DNA of 64,000 bases from DAITBA01 sp036824005 (GCA_036824005.1 DAITBA010000009.1:62001-126000); one strand, 5' to 3'; shown: positions 25,540 through 35,259, numbered from the stretch's first letter. The notes: a model not told the origin generated them from the letters alone. Program-made: numbers and translations.

Positions 25540-26058
25540 ATGAACAAGAACCCAAGAGTTGCCGGGATGATCGGACTGCTGCTTGCCGGTTGCGCCACGA
25601 CTGCGCTGTCCGATCCGTCAGCGGAAGCAATACTTCAGCCGACGCGCGGCTTTGATGTGCGCGGCAGTGTCATGTTCAAGCAGGCCGGAGACAAGGTCCA
25701 AGTGGTTGCCAAGGTTGGCGGACTTACGCCCGGCAGCCATGGTTTCCACATCCACGAAAAAGGCGACTGCAGCGCGCCCGACGCGATGAGCGCCGGCGGT
25801 CATTTTAACCCTGGCGGCAAACCCCACGGCCACCCCCATCAGGGCGAGCACCATGCCGGAGACATGCCCATGCTGGAGGCCGACAGCAATGGCAATGCGA
25901 CGCTGACGACCGAGCTCCCATCGATCAGCATTCGCGAGGGAGCCAATAGCATCCTCGGCAGAAGCGTCATCGTGCATATCAGCCCCGACGACTTCAAGAC
26001 GCAACCGACCGGAAACTCCGGCGCGCGGATGGCCTGCGGGGTAATCGCGGCCAAGTGA
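25540..26058 (+). CDS. sodC: Cu/Zn superoxide dismutase family lipoprotein
   Basis: A 172-residue protein with a lipobox (LLAGC, Cys18) and the SodC fold motifs: HGFHIHEKGDC (copper and disulfide), GGHFNPGGKPHGHPHQGEHH (zinc), VIVHISPDDF, and the C-terminal ARMACGVI with the second disulfide cysteine. It should remove superoxide in the periplasm, anchored to a membrane. Position just after the formate dehydrogenase genes suggests protection of that oxygen-sensitive complex, but co-regulation is not shown. Confidence 0.9.
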   Translation: MNKNPRVAGMIGLLLAGCATTALSDPSAEAILQPTRGFDVRGSVMFKQAGDKVQVVAKVGGLTPGSHGFHIHEKGDCSAPDAMSAGGHFNPGGKPHGHPHQGEHHAGDMPMLEADSNGNATLTTELPSISIREGANSILGRSVIVHISPDDFKTQPTGNSGARMACGVIAAK

Positions 26059-26068
26059 GCCGTTACCG

Positions 26069-26089
26069 GGGCGGCGGAAGCCACCGCCC
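26069..26089 (+). terminator. Hairpin after sodC
   Basis: GGGCGGCGG (26069-26077) pairs with CCACCGCCC (26081-26089) with one mismatch around a 3-base loop, eleven bases after the sodC stop. There is no T-run, so termination is uncertain. The rest of 26090-26457 has no gene I can support; it holds a second short hairpin (GTGCCC-CGTC-GGGCAC, 26178-26193) and otherwise nothing clear. Confidence 0.4.
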
Positions 26090-26457
26090 GAGGTCAACCA
26101 ACGCGAAATCGTCCGCAACGCGAGCGCCTGCCAGGCTCGTTGGATTACTCCGCAGCTTGCCGGAGATCGACTTGCCGGTGCCCCGTCGGGCACGATATCC
26201 TCGCGTGCCCCTACCAACCGTGCCGAGCGCACGTCATGCTGCGACGGTTGTCGCCGGCTGACCCTGTCCGAACGGACTAAGCGTGTGCAATTTAACGCTA
26301 GGGGAATAGTCCGATCAATATACTTTTCCCAGACTTACCAGTGTCGAGACGCTAGGCGGTTTGCCGCGATAATGACATTCGGGCAGTACAGCGGCGATGC
26401 AGCGCCGTTTGTCGCGCTGGGTAGGAGTGGGATTGTTGCGGCGGTGTGGTGGTCTTT

Positions 26458-26533
26458 TGGCTCCCCGACCTGGGCTCGAACCAGGGACCTGCGGATTAAC
26501 AGTCCGTCGCTCTACCGACTGAGCTATCGGGGA
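26458..26533 (-). tRNA. tRNA-Asn (anticodon GTT)
   Basis: A 76-base tRNA on the minus strand, with acceptor stem TCCCCGA/TCGGGGA, D-loop AGCTCAGTCGGTAGAGC, anticodon loop CTGTTAA (GTT) and T-arm GGTTCGAGCCC. CCA is encoded. A strong promoter lies immediately upstream on the same strand. Confidence 0.97.
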
Positions 26534-26548
26534 TTTGCCGAGGCGCGA

Positions 26549-26577
26549 ATGGTAGACACTTAACCGCGGCGCGTCAA
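26549..26577 (-). promoter_or_regulatory. Promoter of tRNA-Asn
   Basis: On the minus strand TTGACG (26577-26572) and TACCAT (26554-26549) are exactly 17 bases apart. The predicted start is about eight bases before the tRNA. The GC-rich stretch after the -10 (TCGCGCC) is the kind of discriminator seen at stringently controlled stable-RNA promoters. Confidence 0.75.
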
Positions 26578-26665
26578 GCCTGAGTCTGCGTGCGGGCGAC
26601 GCCGCGCTCCTGGTTCGCGCGGTCATTGCTGACCGGATGGGGAGTGCTCGCCGCGATAGACGTGT

Positions 26666-27316
26666 ATGGGATCAAGAGCAATGTCAGGCAAAGAGATATC
26701 AGGTGCGGCAAGTCTCGAACATTGCGCATTCGAGCAGTCGATCGGGCTTGCCCAAACCAGCATGCGAAAGGTGATGGGATTCAAGGACGGCCGCACGGCG
26801 GCGGAATCGCTGGCAGCGCGACTGCGCTGCGCCCAAACTGCATCCGTGGAGGGGCAGAGCGCAGTAGTCCTGCCGCGCGATTCGGCTTCCCAGCGTATCG
26901 CCGCCAATGATGACACGCCAATCGCTTTAGGACGGCCGGAGCCAGCCCCCGCGAGCAGACCGACGCTCGTTGCCGCCGGGGCTACCGCGCAACCACCGCG
27001 CTGGTGGGCCGGCGACGCGACACTGGATGTCGAAGAAATCTCCATTACGGCGCCGGACGAATTGCAGGAGCGCAATGTACGGCACATGGATTCGTCGGCG
27101 CCGCTGGCTGTAACCTCGTCGACGGACAACCCTTCGTCGGCCGCATGGCAGCCGACTGCGGAGCCAGCATCCGTTTCATCCTACGGGCACTCGCGCAATA
27201 AGCGCCGCACATCTAAAATGGATGCAGCGCAACCGACAGCACGGGGCGTTCGTCTTGGCTGGCTTTTCCTCGCCCTGGCGGGAGTGCTCGCTGTCGCTTT
27301 GTTGGCCTGGCATTGA
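26666..27316 (+). CDS. Hypothetical protein with C-terminal membrane anchor
   Basis: A 216-residue frame (or 211 from ATG 26681) in an otherwise empty stretch. The N-terminal 190 residues are polar and look disordered, rich in Ala, Pro, Ser and Thr. The last 20 residues form one hydrophobic helix (LGWLFLALAGVLAVALLAWH) preceded by Arg, as in tail-anchored proteins. I recognise no family. Support is the clear membrane segment at the very end and the absence of a competing gene. A false frame in GC-rich DNA cannot be excluded. Confidence 0.4.
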   Translation: MGSRAMSGKEISGAASLEHCAFEQSIGLAQTSMRKVMGFKDGRTAAESLAARLRCAQTASVEGQSAVVLPRDSASQRIAANDDTPIALGRPEPAPASRPTLVAAGATAQPPRWWAGDATLDVEEISITAPDELQERNVRHMDSSAPLAVTSSTDNPSSAAWQPTAEPASVSSYGHSRNKRRTSKMDAAQPTARGVRLGWLFLALAGVLAVALLAWH

Positions 27317-27373
27317 TTTCTTGCGCGGGCAGCGGAATGCATCGCCCAATCGTTGTGTTGCGCAGCGAGTGAT

Positions 27374-28567
27374 TCAGCTCAAGGCCCGCTGGATCCGTTC
27401 CAATGCGGTCTGCAGATTCTGCATCGACGTTGCGAACGAAATCCGGAAATAGCCTTCCGCGCCAAAGGCCGAGCCTGGCACGACGGCAACTCCAGCCACC
27501 TCCAGCAGGTACTCCGAGAAAGCGATATCGTTGGCCTCCTTGAGCACGCCCCGCTTGGTTAGGCTGGTGATAGCCTCGCGCGCGTCGGGAAAAGCGTAGA
27601 ACGCACCGCCCGCCTCAATGCATTTGATACCAGGGATCTCATTGAAGCGTTTGACGACAAAGGCATGCCGCTCGCGAAATGCCTTGACCATCGGTTCTAT
27701 GCAGCTCTGGTCGCCATTGAGTGCCGCTTCTGCTGCCACTTGCGAGATAGAGGTCGGATTCGAAGTGGATTGCGACTGCACGTTCTCCATGGCGGTGATG
27801 ATCGGCTCCGGGCCGGCCGCGTAACCTATGCGCCAGCCCGTCATCGAGTAGGCTTTCGACACACCATTTAGCACCATGGTCCGATCCTTCAGGTCGGGAC
27901 AGGCATCCAGGATGTTGACGAACTTCGACCCTGAAAGATTGACGTGCTCGTACATGTCGTCCGTCGCGATCAGCACGTTCGGATGGCGACGCAGGACAGC
28001 ACCGAGCGCCGCAAGCTCCTCCATCGAGTAGACAGCTCCCGTCGGATTGCTCGGACTGTTAATCACCAGCATCTTCGTCCGTGGCGTGATCGCTGCGTCA
28101 AGCTGGGCCGCCGACATCCGGAAGCCTTGCTCAATTCCCGCTGGCACGATCACAGGTTTGCCCTCGGCGATTAGAACAATATCCGGATAGGAAACCCAAT
28201 ATGGCGCCGGGATGATTACCTCGTCTCCGGAGTTAATCACGGCTAGGCAGAGATTGAAGAAGCTCTGCTTGCCTCCGCATGACACGAGAATTTGCTTGGC
28301 CGTGTAATCGAGGCTTTGATCGCGCTTGAACTTGGCAATGATGGCGTTCTTCAACCCGGGCGTGCCCCCCACGGGCGTGTATTTGGTGAAGCCGTTGTTG
28401 ATAGCCTCGATGGCAGCGGCTTTGATGTGCTGGGGTGTGTCGAAATCCGGCTCTCCGGCGCCAAGCCCGACGATGTCCTTGCCTTCGGCCTTGAGTCTTG
28501 CTGCGCGTGCGGTGACGGCGAGAGTGGGGGATGGTTTGATCGCTTGAACGCGATTCGAGAGTGTCAT
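27374..28567 (-). CDS. aspC: Aspartate aminotransferase (class I/II, PLP)
   Basis: A 397-residue fold-type I aminotransferase of the subgroup Ib (thermophile/Rhizobium AspAT-like). The PLP lysine is in NGVSKAYSMTGWRIGYAAG; other motifs are VGLGAGEPDFDTP and INSPSNPTGAVYS. It transfers the amino group between aspartate (and possibly prephenate or aromatic keto acids) and 2-oxoglutarate in the cytoplasm. It is divergent from uvrB. Substrate breadth cannot be decided from sequence. Confidence 0.9.
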   Translation of the reverse strand: MTLSNRVQAIKPSPTLAVTARAARLKAEGKDIVGLGAGEPDFDTPQHIKAAAIEAINNGFTKYTPVGGTPGLKNAIIAKFKRDQSLDYTAKQILVSCGGKQSFFNLCLAVINSGDEVIIPAPYWVSYPDIVLIAEGKPVIVPAGIEQGFRMSAAQLDAAITPRTKMLVINSPSNPTGAVYSMEELAALGAVLRRHPNVLIATDDMYEHVNLSGSKFVNILDACPDLKDRTMVLNGVSKAYSMTGWRIGYAAGPEPIITAMENVQSQSTSNPTSISQVAAEAALNGDQSCIEPMVKAFRERHAFVVKRFNEIPGIKCIEAGGAFYAFPDAREAITSLTKRGVLKEANDIAFSEYLLEVAGVAVVPGSAFGAEGYFRISFATSMQNLQTALERIQRALS

Positions 28568-28641
28568 GTCTTTGCTCCGGAAGAGGGGCTAGAATCTACA
28601 GTTTGCGCCGACGCGCGGGCGCCAGCGTGGCAATTGTAGAC

Positions 28642-30690
28642 GTGATCATTGACTTCCCCAATAGCCCGTACAGGCTTCATCAGCCCTTTCCTCCCGCAGG
28701 CGACCAGCCTGAAGCGATACGGCAACTCGTCGAGGGCATCCACGATGGATTGATGTACCAGACGTTGCTTGGCGTTACCGGCTCGGGCAAGACCTACACT
28801 ATGGCCAACGTGATCGCGTGCCTCGGGCGTCCCGCGTTGGTTCTCGCACCAAACAAGACCCTGGCGGCGCAGCTGTACGCGGAGTTCCGCGAGTTTCTTC
28901 CCGAGAATGCCATTGAGTATTTCGTCTCCTACTACGACTACTACCAGCCGGAAGCGTACGTCCCGTCACGCGATCTCTATATCGAGAAGGATTCGAGCAT
29001 CAACGAGCACATCGAGCAGATGCGCCTGTCAGCGACGAAGTCGCTCCTGGAACGGCGCGATTGCGTGATCGTCGCTACCGTGTCCTGCATCTACGGCATC
29101 GGTGATCCCGTCGACTACCACAGTATGATCCTCCATTTGCGCGAGGGCGAGAGCCGCGCGCAGCGCGATGTCATCAGCCGCTTGGTCGAGATGCAGTACG
29201 CACGCAACGACATGGATTTCAAGCGCGGCACGTTTCGGGTTCGCGGCGATACCATCGACGTGTTCCCTGCCGAGCACGCCGAAGTGGCCGTGCGGATATC
29301 TCTTTTCGATGATCAGATCGACGCCCTGACCCTGTTCGATCCGCTGACCGGTCAGGTCAAGCAGCGGCTGGCGCGGTTTACTGTCTACCCATCGAGTCAC
29401 TACGTGACGCCGCGCTCGACGACGCTGCGCGCCATCGAGGCGATCAAAGAGGAACTGCGGGAGCGCGCCGCCTGGTTTGTTTCCCAGCACAAACTCCTCG
29501 AAGCCCAGCGCATCGAGCAACGCACGCGCTTCGATCTCGAGATGCTGAACGAGCTGGGTTTCTGCAAGGGCATCGAAAACTACTCGCGTCACCTTTCAGG
29601 GAGGAAGGAAGGCGAGCCACCGCCCACGCTCATCGACTACCTGCCACCTGGTGCGATTCTGTTCGTGGATGAGAGCCACGTCACCATACCGCAGCTCGGC
29701 GGCATGTATCGGGGCGACCGCTCGCGCAAGCAAAATCTCGTCGATTACGGTTTCCGACTGCCTTCGGCCTTAGACAACCGGCCGCTGCGCTTCGACGAGT
29801 TCGAGCGGCTGATGCCGCAGACGATCTTCGTATCCGCGACGCCGGCCGACTACGAGCGACAACACCAGTCGCAGGTGGTCGAGCAAGTAGTGCGCCCGAC
29901 CGGATTGGTGGACCCGGCGCTCGACGTGCGCCCGGCTTCCACCCAGGTGGACGATCTTTTGGGTGAGATCAAGCTTCGCGTGCAGCGCAGCGAGCGCGTG
30001 CTGGTGACCACGCTCACCAAGCGCCTGGCCGAAGATCTTACCGACTACCTCGCCGAACATGGCGTGAAGGTGCGCTACCTACACTCGGACATCGACACAG
30101 TCGAGCGGGTGGAGATTATCCGCGATCTGCGCCTCGGAGTATTCGATGTGCTGGTGGGCATCAACCTTCTGCGCGAGGGGCTAGATATACCGGAAGTTTC
30201 CTTGGTTGCGGTGCTCGATGCGGACAAGGAAGGATTTTTGCGTTCGACGCGCTCCCTCATCCAGACCATCGGCCGGGCCGCCCGTCACATTCACGGCACG
30301 GCAATACTCTACGCCGACACGCTTACCGACTCGATGCGCGGCGCCATCGCTGAGACCGAGCGTCGCCGCGCCAAGCAGGCGACCTACAATGAAAAGCAGG
30401 GGATCACACCCAAAACGGTAACCAAGCGCATCAAGGATATCATCGACGGCGTTTATGACAGTGAGAACGCCCAGGGGGCAATGCGTGCCGCGCAGCAAGT
30501 GGCTCGCTATCAGGCGTTGGGCGAGAAGGACTTGGGTAAGGAAATCAAGCGGCTTGAGAAAGAGATGATCGGATTTGCGAAGAACCTTGAGTTCGAGCGC
30601 GCCGCGGCTGCCCGGGACGAGCTGTTTCGCCTGCGCAAGGATATCTTTGGCGATGCACATCACGAGTCGCTTCGGGAACAAGGCGAATGA
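28642..30690 (+). CDS. uvrB: Excinuclease ABC subunit B
   Basis: A 682-residue helicase-like damage-verification subunit of nucleotide excision repair. It shows Walker A GVTGSGKT, the beta-hairpin region YYDYYQPEAYVPSRD, DESH in motif II, the helicase C-domain (INLLREGLDIPEVSLVAVLD) and a C-terminal UVR motif (LEKEMIGFAKNLEFERAAAARDE). The start is uncertain: GTG 28642 gives the usual family length, GTG 28627 adds five residues, and neither has a clear ribosome site. uvrC is also in the window (60 kb). Confidence 0.95.
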   Translation: MIIDFPNSPYRLHQPFPPAGDQPEAIRQLVEGIHDGLMYQTLLGVTGSGKTYTMANVIACLGRPALVLAPNKTLAAQLYAEFREFLPENAIEYFVSYYDYYQPEAYVPSRDLYIEKDSSINEHIEQMRLSATKSLLERRDCVIVATVSCIYGIGDPVDYHSMILHLREGESRAQRDVISRLVEMQYARNDMDFKRGTFRVRGDTIDVFPAEHAEVAVRISLFDDQIDALTLFDPLTGQVKQRLARFTVYPSSHYVTPRSTTLRAIEAIKEELRERAAWFVSQHKLLEAQRIEQRTRFDLEMLNELGFCKGIENYSRHLSGRKEGEPPPTLIDYLPPGAILFVDESHVTIPQLGGMYRGDRSRKQNLVDYGFRLPSALDNRPLRFDEFERLMPQTIFVSATPADYERQHQSQVVEQVVRPTGLVDPALDVRPASTQVDDLLGEIKLRVQRSERVLVTTLTKRLAEDLTDYLAEHGVKVRYLHSDIDTVERVEIIRDLRLGVFDVLVGINLLREGLDIPEVSLVAVLDADKEGFLRSTRSLIQTIGRAARHIHGTAILYADTLTDSMRGAIAETERRRAKQATYNEKQGITPKTVTKRIKDIIDGVYDSENAQGAMRAAQQVARYQALGEKDLGKEIKRLEKEMIGFAKNLEFERAAAARDELFRLRKDIFGDAHHESLREQGE

Positions 30691-31154
30691 CGCGTGTTCT
30701 GTTCGTCTGTATGGGCAACATCTGCCGCTCCCCAATTGCAGAGGGGTTGGCGCGATCATACATAATTAACAGTGAGTTACGTGACTTTGTTGAAGTCGAT
30801 TCTGCAGGCACACACCACTACCAGGTGGGGCGCCCGCCCGATTCCCGTGCTCGCTGGGCAGCAGCGCAGCGCGGTGTCGATATCAGCGCCCGGCGGGCTC
30901 GGCAGATCGAATTGGCGGACTTCCAGCGCTTCGATCTGATCTTGGCGATGGACCGCCAGAATCTTGCATTCCTCCATGACATCTGTCCGGAGCATCACCG
31001 CTGCAAATTGGGACTGTTCCTGCGCTATGCCGGGGGCACAGCCCAGGAAGAAGTGCCTGATCCCTATGACGGAAGCACCGAGGATTTCGAGAACGTTACC
31101 GCGCTGATCGAGCGGGCCGCGCGCGGGCTGTTAACTGCCCTGCGCGGCCGGTGA
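30687..31154 (+). CDS. Low-molecular-weight protein-tyrosine phosphatase
   Basis: A 155-residue phosphatase with the P-loop VCMGNICRSP (catalytic Cys and Arg of CX5R) and the general-acid loop DPYDG near residue 125. It overlaps uvrB by ATGA and converges with rne. Bacterial members often dephosphorylate tyrosine autokinases of capsule synthesis, but no such kinase is nearby, so the substrate is unknown. Confidence 0.9.
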   Translation: MTRVLFVCMGNICRSPIAEGLARSYIINSELRDFVEVDSAGTHHYQVGRPPDSRARWAAAQRGVDISARRARQIELADFQRFDLILAMDRQNLAFLHDICPEHHRCKLGLFLRYAGGTAQEEVPDPYDGSTEDFENVTALIERAARGLLTALRGR

Positions 31155-31166
31155 AGCGCTAGCTGA

Positions 31167-33908
31167 TTACTTTCTGGTCTCGATCTGAACTAGAGGCTCG
31201 CTCGCAACAGGCGCGACCGCGCGTGGTCTGCGCTTGGGAAGGGGCTCGGCGGGCACGGCGACGTCGGGCTGTTGTAGCGGCACCCTGCTCAGGTCCGTTT
31301 CGATCATGACCAGCCCCGCGCTTTTCAGGCTGGACGCGAGATCGGTCTGACCGGCCGGCTCTTCCTCCGCGGGCGTCGTCACGTCCGGCACAACCGGTTC
31401 GGGCGTGACCTCGCTCGCAGTCTGCAGCGCCACTTCGGTGGGCGATTCCTGGGGAGCGTGTTGCACGATGGCCGGCGGCAGCGCTTTTTCGAGTACGCTC
31501 TCGGCGGGAAACCCCACTGCTACTGGTTCAGGCGCGGATTCCCGAGCGGCGACAAAAGGCGGAAGCGCCTCCGCGACGGGTTCGACGGCTACCGCGCCGA
31601 AGGCGGTCACCAGCGCGGCCGGCTCCGGAACGGCGACGTGCTCGGCTGCTGGCTCCTGGCCGGCGACGGCTGGTGCGGCAGTGGCGGCGGCAGGTGCTTC
31701 CGGCTCCACTGCGGCATGGACTGTAGCGGGCACTGCGGTGGCCACCGCTGATTCTTCGCCGCGACGCTCGCCCTGGCCTCGGCGACCGCCTCGGCGGCCC
31801 CTGCGGCCACGCTGTCCGTTTCCAGTCTGTTCCGCGACTCCTCCGGCGTGCTCTGTAGCCGGTGCTTCCAGGGCGCCTGGGGCAACCGCTTCGGTCTTGG
31901 CCGGGGCTTCTTTCTGACCTTGCGTCACGGGCGCGCGCTGCGGGCCGGGTGACTTCTGTTCAGTGCGTTCCTGACGTCCCCGGCGCGGCTCCCTCGCGCC
32001 CGACTCGGGTTGCTCCGGTCTTTGCTGCTGTGGTCTTGTCTCTGCGCGCTCCCCACGTGCGGGACCCTCGCGCCGGCCGCGGCCGCCGCGTCGTCCTTCC
32101 CGGCCGGCTTCCCGCGTTCCTTCGCGAGTACCTTCCCGTTGTGCCGGGCGGGCAGGGGGTTCGGCAGGTGTCGGTATCGTCGGCGGCTCACCGCGGAACC
32201 AATCCATGATCTTCGCCATCAGCCCCTTGCGGGACGGAGGAAGTGCGGGCGCCGCAGGCGGGATCTCCGACATCGCGGCCGCGATCACCGGCGCAGGCTG
32301 TTCGGGCGTAATGCTTTTGACTGCGGCTTCCTGGCGCTGCGGCCGGATCTCGGCCGGCGCCCTGGGTTGCATGTAACCCTCCGCGGGCGGCACGTCCACC
32401 ATCTTGTAGCTTGGCTGAGAAAGATCCTCCTGATTGAGTTGGTCGTGGCGCAATCGCGTGATCTCGTGGGCGGGCGTTTCGAGATTGACGTTCGGAATAA
32501 GAACGATATTGACCTTGTGGCGCAGCTCGATGGCGTGGATCTCGGCGCGCTTTTCATTGAGAAGGAAGGTCGCGACGTCCACTGGGACCTGCGCATGCAG
32601 CGCGCCGGTGTTTTCCTTCATCGCCTCTTCCTCGAGGATGCGCAGAATGTGGAGCGCCGCGGATTCGGTGCTGCGGATGTGGCCGGTGCCGGTGCAACGC
32701 GGGCAGGGAATGTAGCTGGTTTCGGCGAGCGCGGGGCGCAACCGCTGGCGTGATAGTTCGAGCAGTCCGAAGCGGGAGATCTTGCTCGTCTGCACGCGCG
32801 CGCGATCGAAGTGCAGTGCCTCGCGCAGCCGGTTTTCCACCTCGCGCTGGTTGCGCTGGTTCTCCATGTCGATGAAATCGATGACGATCAGTCCCCCCAG
32901 GTCGCGCAGGCGCAGTTGGCGAGCGATCTCCTCGGACGCCTCGATGTTCGTTTTGAGCGCGGTATCTTCGATGTCCGCGCCGCGGGTAGCCCGTCCGGAA
33001 TTGACGTCGATCGCCACCAGCGCCTCTGTGTGGTCGATGACGATCGCACCGCCCGAGGGCAGCGACACCTGCCGGGCAAAGGCAGTTTCGATCTGATGCT
33101 CGATCTGGAAACGCGAAAACAGCGGCACGTCGTCACGGTAGCGTTTCACCCGCGCTACGTTCTGGGGCATGACGTGGCTCATGAACTGCTTTGCCTGCTC
33201 GTAGATATCGTCGGTGTCGATGAGAATTTCGCCGATGTCCGGCTGAAAGTAGTCACGGATGGCGCGAATGACGAGACTACCCTCCTGATATATCAGGAAG
33301 GCCCCGGTCTGGGTGCTGGCCGCACTCTCGATGGCCTTCCACAGCTGCAACAGGTAGTTCAGGTCCCACTGCAGTTCCTCGAACGTGCGCCCGATGCCGG
33401 CGGTGCGGGCAATGAGGCTCATTCCCTGTGGAACGTCGAGCTTATCCATGACTTCGCGCAGTTCCGCGCGGTCATCGCCCTCAACGCGGCGCGACACACC
33501 GCCGCCGCGCGGATTGTTGGGCATCAGCACGAGATAACGCCCGGCCAGGCTAATGAAGGTGGTGAGCGCCGCGCCCTTGTTGCCCCGTTCGTCCTTATCC
33601 ACCTGGACGATTAGTTCCTGGCCGACATGGAGCGCGTCCTGAATACGCGCGCGCCCTGGATCGGCATCCGAGCGGAAATACGAGCGGGAGACTTCCTTGA
33701 ACGGCAAAAAGCCATGACGCTCCGTGCTGTAATCGACGAAGCAGGCTTCCAGGCTGGGTTCGATGCGGGTGATAACTGCCTTATAAATGTTGCTCTTTCG
33801 TTGCTCCTTGGTGGCCGACTCAATGTCGAGGTCTATCAGCTTTTGACCATCGACGATCGCGACACGCAATTCTTCGGCCTGTGTCGCATTGAACAGCATG
33901 CGTTTCAT
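31167..33908 (-). CDS. rne: Ribonuclease E
   Basis: A 913-residue endoribonuclease for mRNA decay and rRNA/tRNA processing. In order: the start MKRMLFNATQAEELRVAIVD, an S1 domain (about 35-120), the catalytic DNase I-like part with Asp residues in VAIDVNSGRATRG and LIVIDFIDM, the zinc-link CPRCTGTGH, then a long C-terminal half rich in Arg, Pro and Glu that is probably disordered and serves as degradosome scaffold. ATG 33908 is the family start and is preceded by GGGAGA; an in-frame start 21 bases upstream is less likely. It is divergent from rluC, as in E. coli. Confidence 0.95.
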   Translation of the reverse strand: MKRMLFNATQAEELRVAIVDGQKLIDLDIESATKEQRKSNIYKAVITRIEPSLEACFVDYSTERHGFLPFKEVSRSYFRSDADPGRARIQDALHVGQELIVQVDKDERGNKGAALTTFISLAGRYLVLMPNNPRGGGVSRRVEGDDRAELREVMDKLDVPQGMSLIARTAGIGRTFEELQWDLNYLLQLWKAIESAASTQTGAFLIYQEGSLVIRAIRDYFQPDIGEILIDTDDIYEQAKQFMSHVMPQNVARVKRYRDDVPLFSRFQIEHQIETAFARQVSLPSGGAIVIDHTEALVAIDVNSGRATRGADIEDTALKTNIEASEEIARQLRLRDLGGLIVIDFIDMENQRNQREVENRLREALHFDRARVQTSKISRFGLLELSRQRLRPALAETSYIPCPRCTGTGHIRSTESAALHILRILEEEAMKENTGALHAQVPVDVATFLLNEKRAEIHAIELRHKVNIVLIPNVNLETPAHEITRLRHDQLNQEDLSQPSYKMVDVPPAEGYMQPRAPAEIRPQRQEAAVKSITPEQPAPVIAAAMSEIPPAAPALPPSRKGLMAKIMDWFRGEPPTIPTPAEPPARPAQREGTREGTREAGREGRRGGRGRREGPARGERAETRPQQQRPEQPESGAREPRRGRQERTEQKSPGPQRAPVTQGQKEAPAKTEAVAPGALEAPATEHAGGVAEQTGNGQRGRRGRRGGRRGQGERRGEESAVATAVPATVHAAVEPEAPAAATAAPAVAGQEPAAEHVAVPEPAALVTAFGAVAVEPVAEALPPFVAARESAPEPVAVGFPAESVLEKALPPAIVQHAPQESPTEVALQTASEVTPEPVVPDVTTPAEEEPAGQTDLASSLKSAGLVMIETDLSRVPLQQPDVAVPAEPLPKRRPRAVAPVASEPLVQIETRK

Positions 33909-34293
33909 TATTTGTTCTCCCGCGCGCACGTCACGGGCAGGACAAACCGCTCGCCGCTATAACTTGCTTATCGGTTTGGCGTCATCATTAGTTTGGCAAA
34001 ATGAAAGTCACGCAGATAACCACAAACTAATTTGCGAATCCGAGGGCTTGTCTCCTGCGCGCCCTGTAACGCTTCGGTCCTCAGGGCCATGCATTCTGCG
34101 AGTGCCTTGCGCGCGTAGTTCAAGTACCATCGCTACTTCCGGTGAGCGAAATTAACCGTTTTCAGTCTGTCGCGACCCCGCCAAGGAAAGCCTTCACTCC
34201 GGTCGGCCGTCTTCCGTGCGCCGATTGCCCGCCATTTCGCCCGGCACGTACGCATCAGTCATTGCTCGATAGACCTGCTGCAGTATATTTGAA
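33909..34293. promoter_or_regulatory. Long rne/rluC divergent intergenic region, likely rne leader
   Basis: No protein or RNA gene is seen in these 385 bases. In E. coli the equivalent gap carries a leader of about 360 nucleotides with structures through which RNase E regulates its own mRNA. Same gene order and similar length suggest the same arrangement, but I did not find a matching stem-loop by eye. On the rluC side TTGCTC (34262-34267) and TATATT (34284-34289), 16 bases apart, form a plausible promoter lying very close to the annotated rluC start. Confidence 0.45.
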
Positions 34294-35259
34294 ATGAAGG
34301 AGTTAAGCAAAACATCGGGGGTTGTGCGCCAGGTTGTCGGCGAGGAAGCGGCGAGCCAGCGCATCGACAATTTCCTGATCCGTACTTGCAAGGGCGTGCC
34401 CAAGAGCCATCTCTACCGCATCTTGCGCAGCGGCGAGGTCAGAGTAAACAGCAGGCGCGTTGCGCCGACCTATCGCTTGCAAGCCGGCGACGAAGTACGC
34501 ATTCCGCCGCTACAGGTCGCCGCCCAGGAGACACTTTCGCCGCCGGCATCCCGGCGATTCGAGGTGGTCTTCGAGGACGAGCACCTTTTGGTCCTGAACA
34601 AACCGGCGGCGCTGGCGGTGCATGGTGGCAGCGGCGTCAGCTTTGGTGTCATCGAGCAGTTGCGCCAGCAGCGCCCGGATGAGCGGGGCCTCGAACTCGC
34701 CCATCGGCTGGACCGCGAAACCTCCGGGTTGCTGATTGTGGCCAAATCCCGGCGGGCATTGGCGGGCATGCATGAGATGCTGCGCGAAGGTCGAATCGAG
34801 AAGCGCTATTTGGCGCTGGTCCGGGGGGCGTGGCGCGAGGCGCGCAAAGATGTTCGCCTGTCGTTACACAAATACGTTACCAGCGAGGGCGAGCGACGCG
34901 TCGCGGTACGCTCGGATGGTCAGGCGGCCCACAGCGTTGTGCGCCTAGTTTCCCGATGGCACAACTTCAGCCTTCTGGAAGTGCAGCTGATGACCGGGCG
35001 CACCCACCAGATCCGTGTGCACCTGTCCCATCTTGGCTTTCCGCTTTGTGGCGACGACAAATACGGCGATTTCGAACTTAATAAGTCACTTCAAAAAATT
35101 GGACTTAAGCGCATGTTTTTACATGCATCGACGCTTTCGCTCCACCATCCGATAACCGGCCGGCAGCTAGAGCTGACGGCGCCGCTGCCAAAGGATTTGC
35201 AGCGGTTCCTCGGTTTGCTCGACGAACACGAGCAGCGCACCGATGTCGCGGCTGTATGA
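34294..35259 (+). CDS. rluC: 23S rRNA pseudouridine synthase RluC
   Basis: A 321-residue enzyme with an N-terminal S4 RNA-binding domain (SQRIDNFLIRTCKGVPKSHLYRILRSGEVRVN) and the RluA-type catalytic domain with the catalytic aspartate in AHRLDRETSGLL and GRTHQIRVHLSHLG later. It converts uridines at 955, 2504 and 2580 (E. coli numbering). ATG 34294 is annotated; the promoter-like TATATT ends five bases before it. Either the message is leaderless or the true start is the in-frame GTG at 34324. Confidence 0.93.
   Translation: MKELSKTSGVVRQVVGEEAASQRIDNFLIRTCKGVPKSHLYRILRSGEVRVNSRRVAPTYRLQAGDEVRIPPLQVAAQETLSPPASRRFEVVFEDEHLLVLNKPAALAVHGGSGVSFGVIEQLRQQRPDERGLELAHRLDRETSGLLIVAKSRRALAGMHEMLREGRIEKRYLALVRGAWREARKDVRLSLHKYVTSEGERRVAVRSDGQAAHSVVRLVSRWHNFSLLEVQLMTGRTHQIRVHLSHLGFPLCGDDKYGDFELNKSLQKIGLKRMFLHASTLSLHHPITGRQLELTAPLPKDLQRFLGLLDEHEQRTDVAAV

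Noticed and set aside
26315..26626. Open frame on the minus strand across tRNA-Asn (and a plus-strand one at 26285-26563)
   Set aside because: The conserved-looking peptide parts are translations of the tRNA itself, a well-known annotation artefact.
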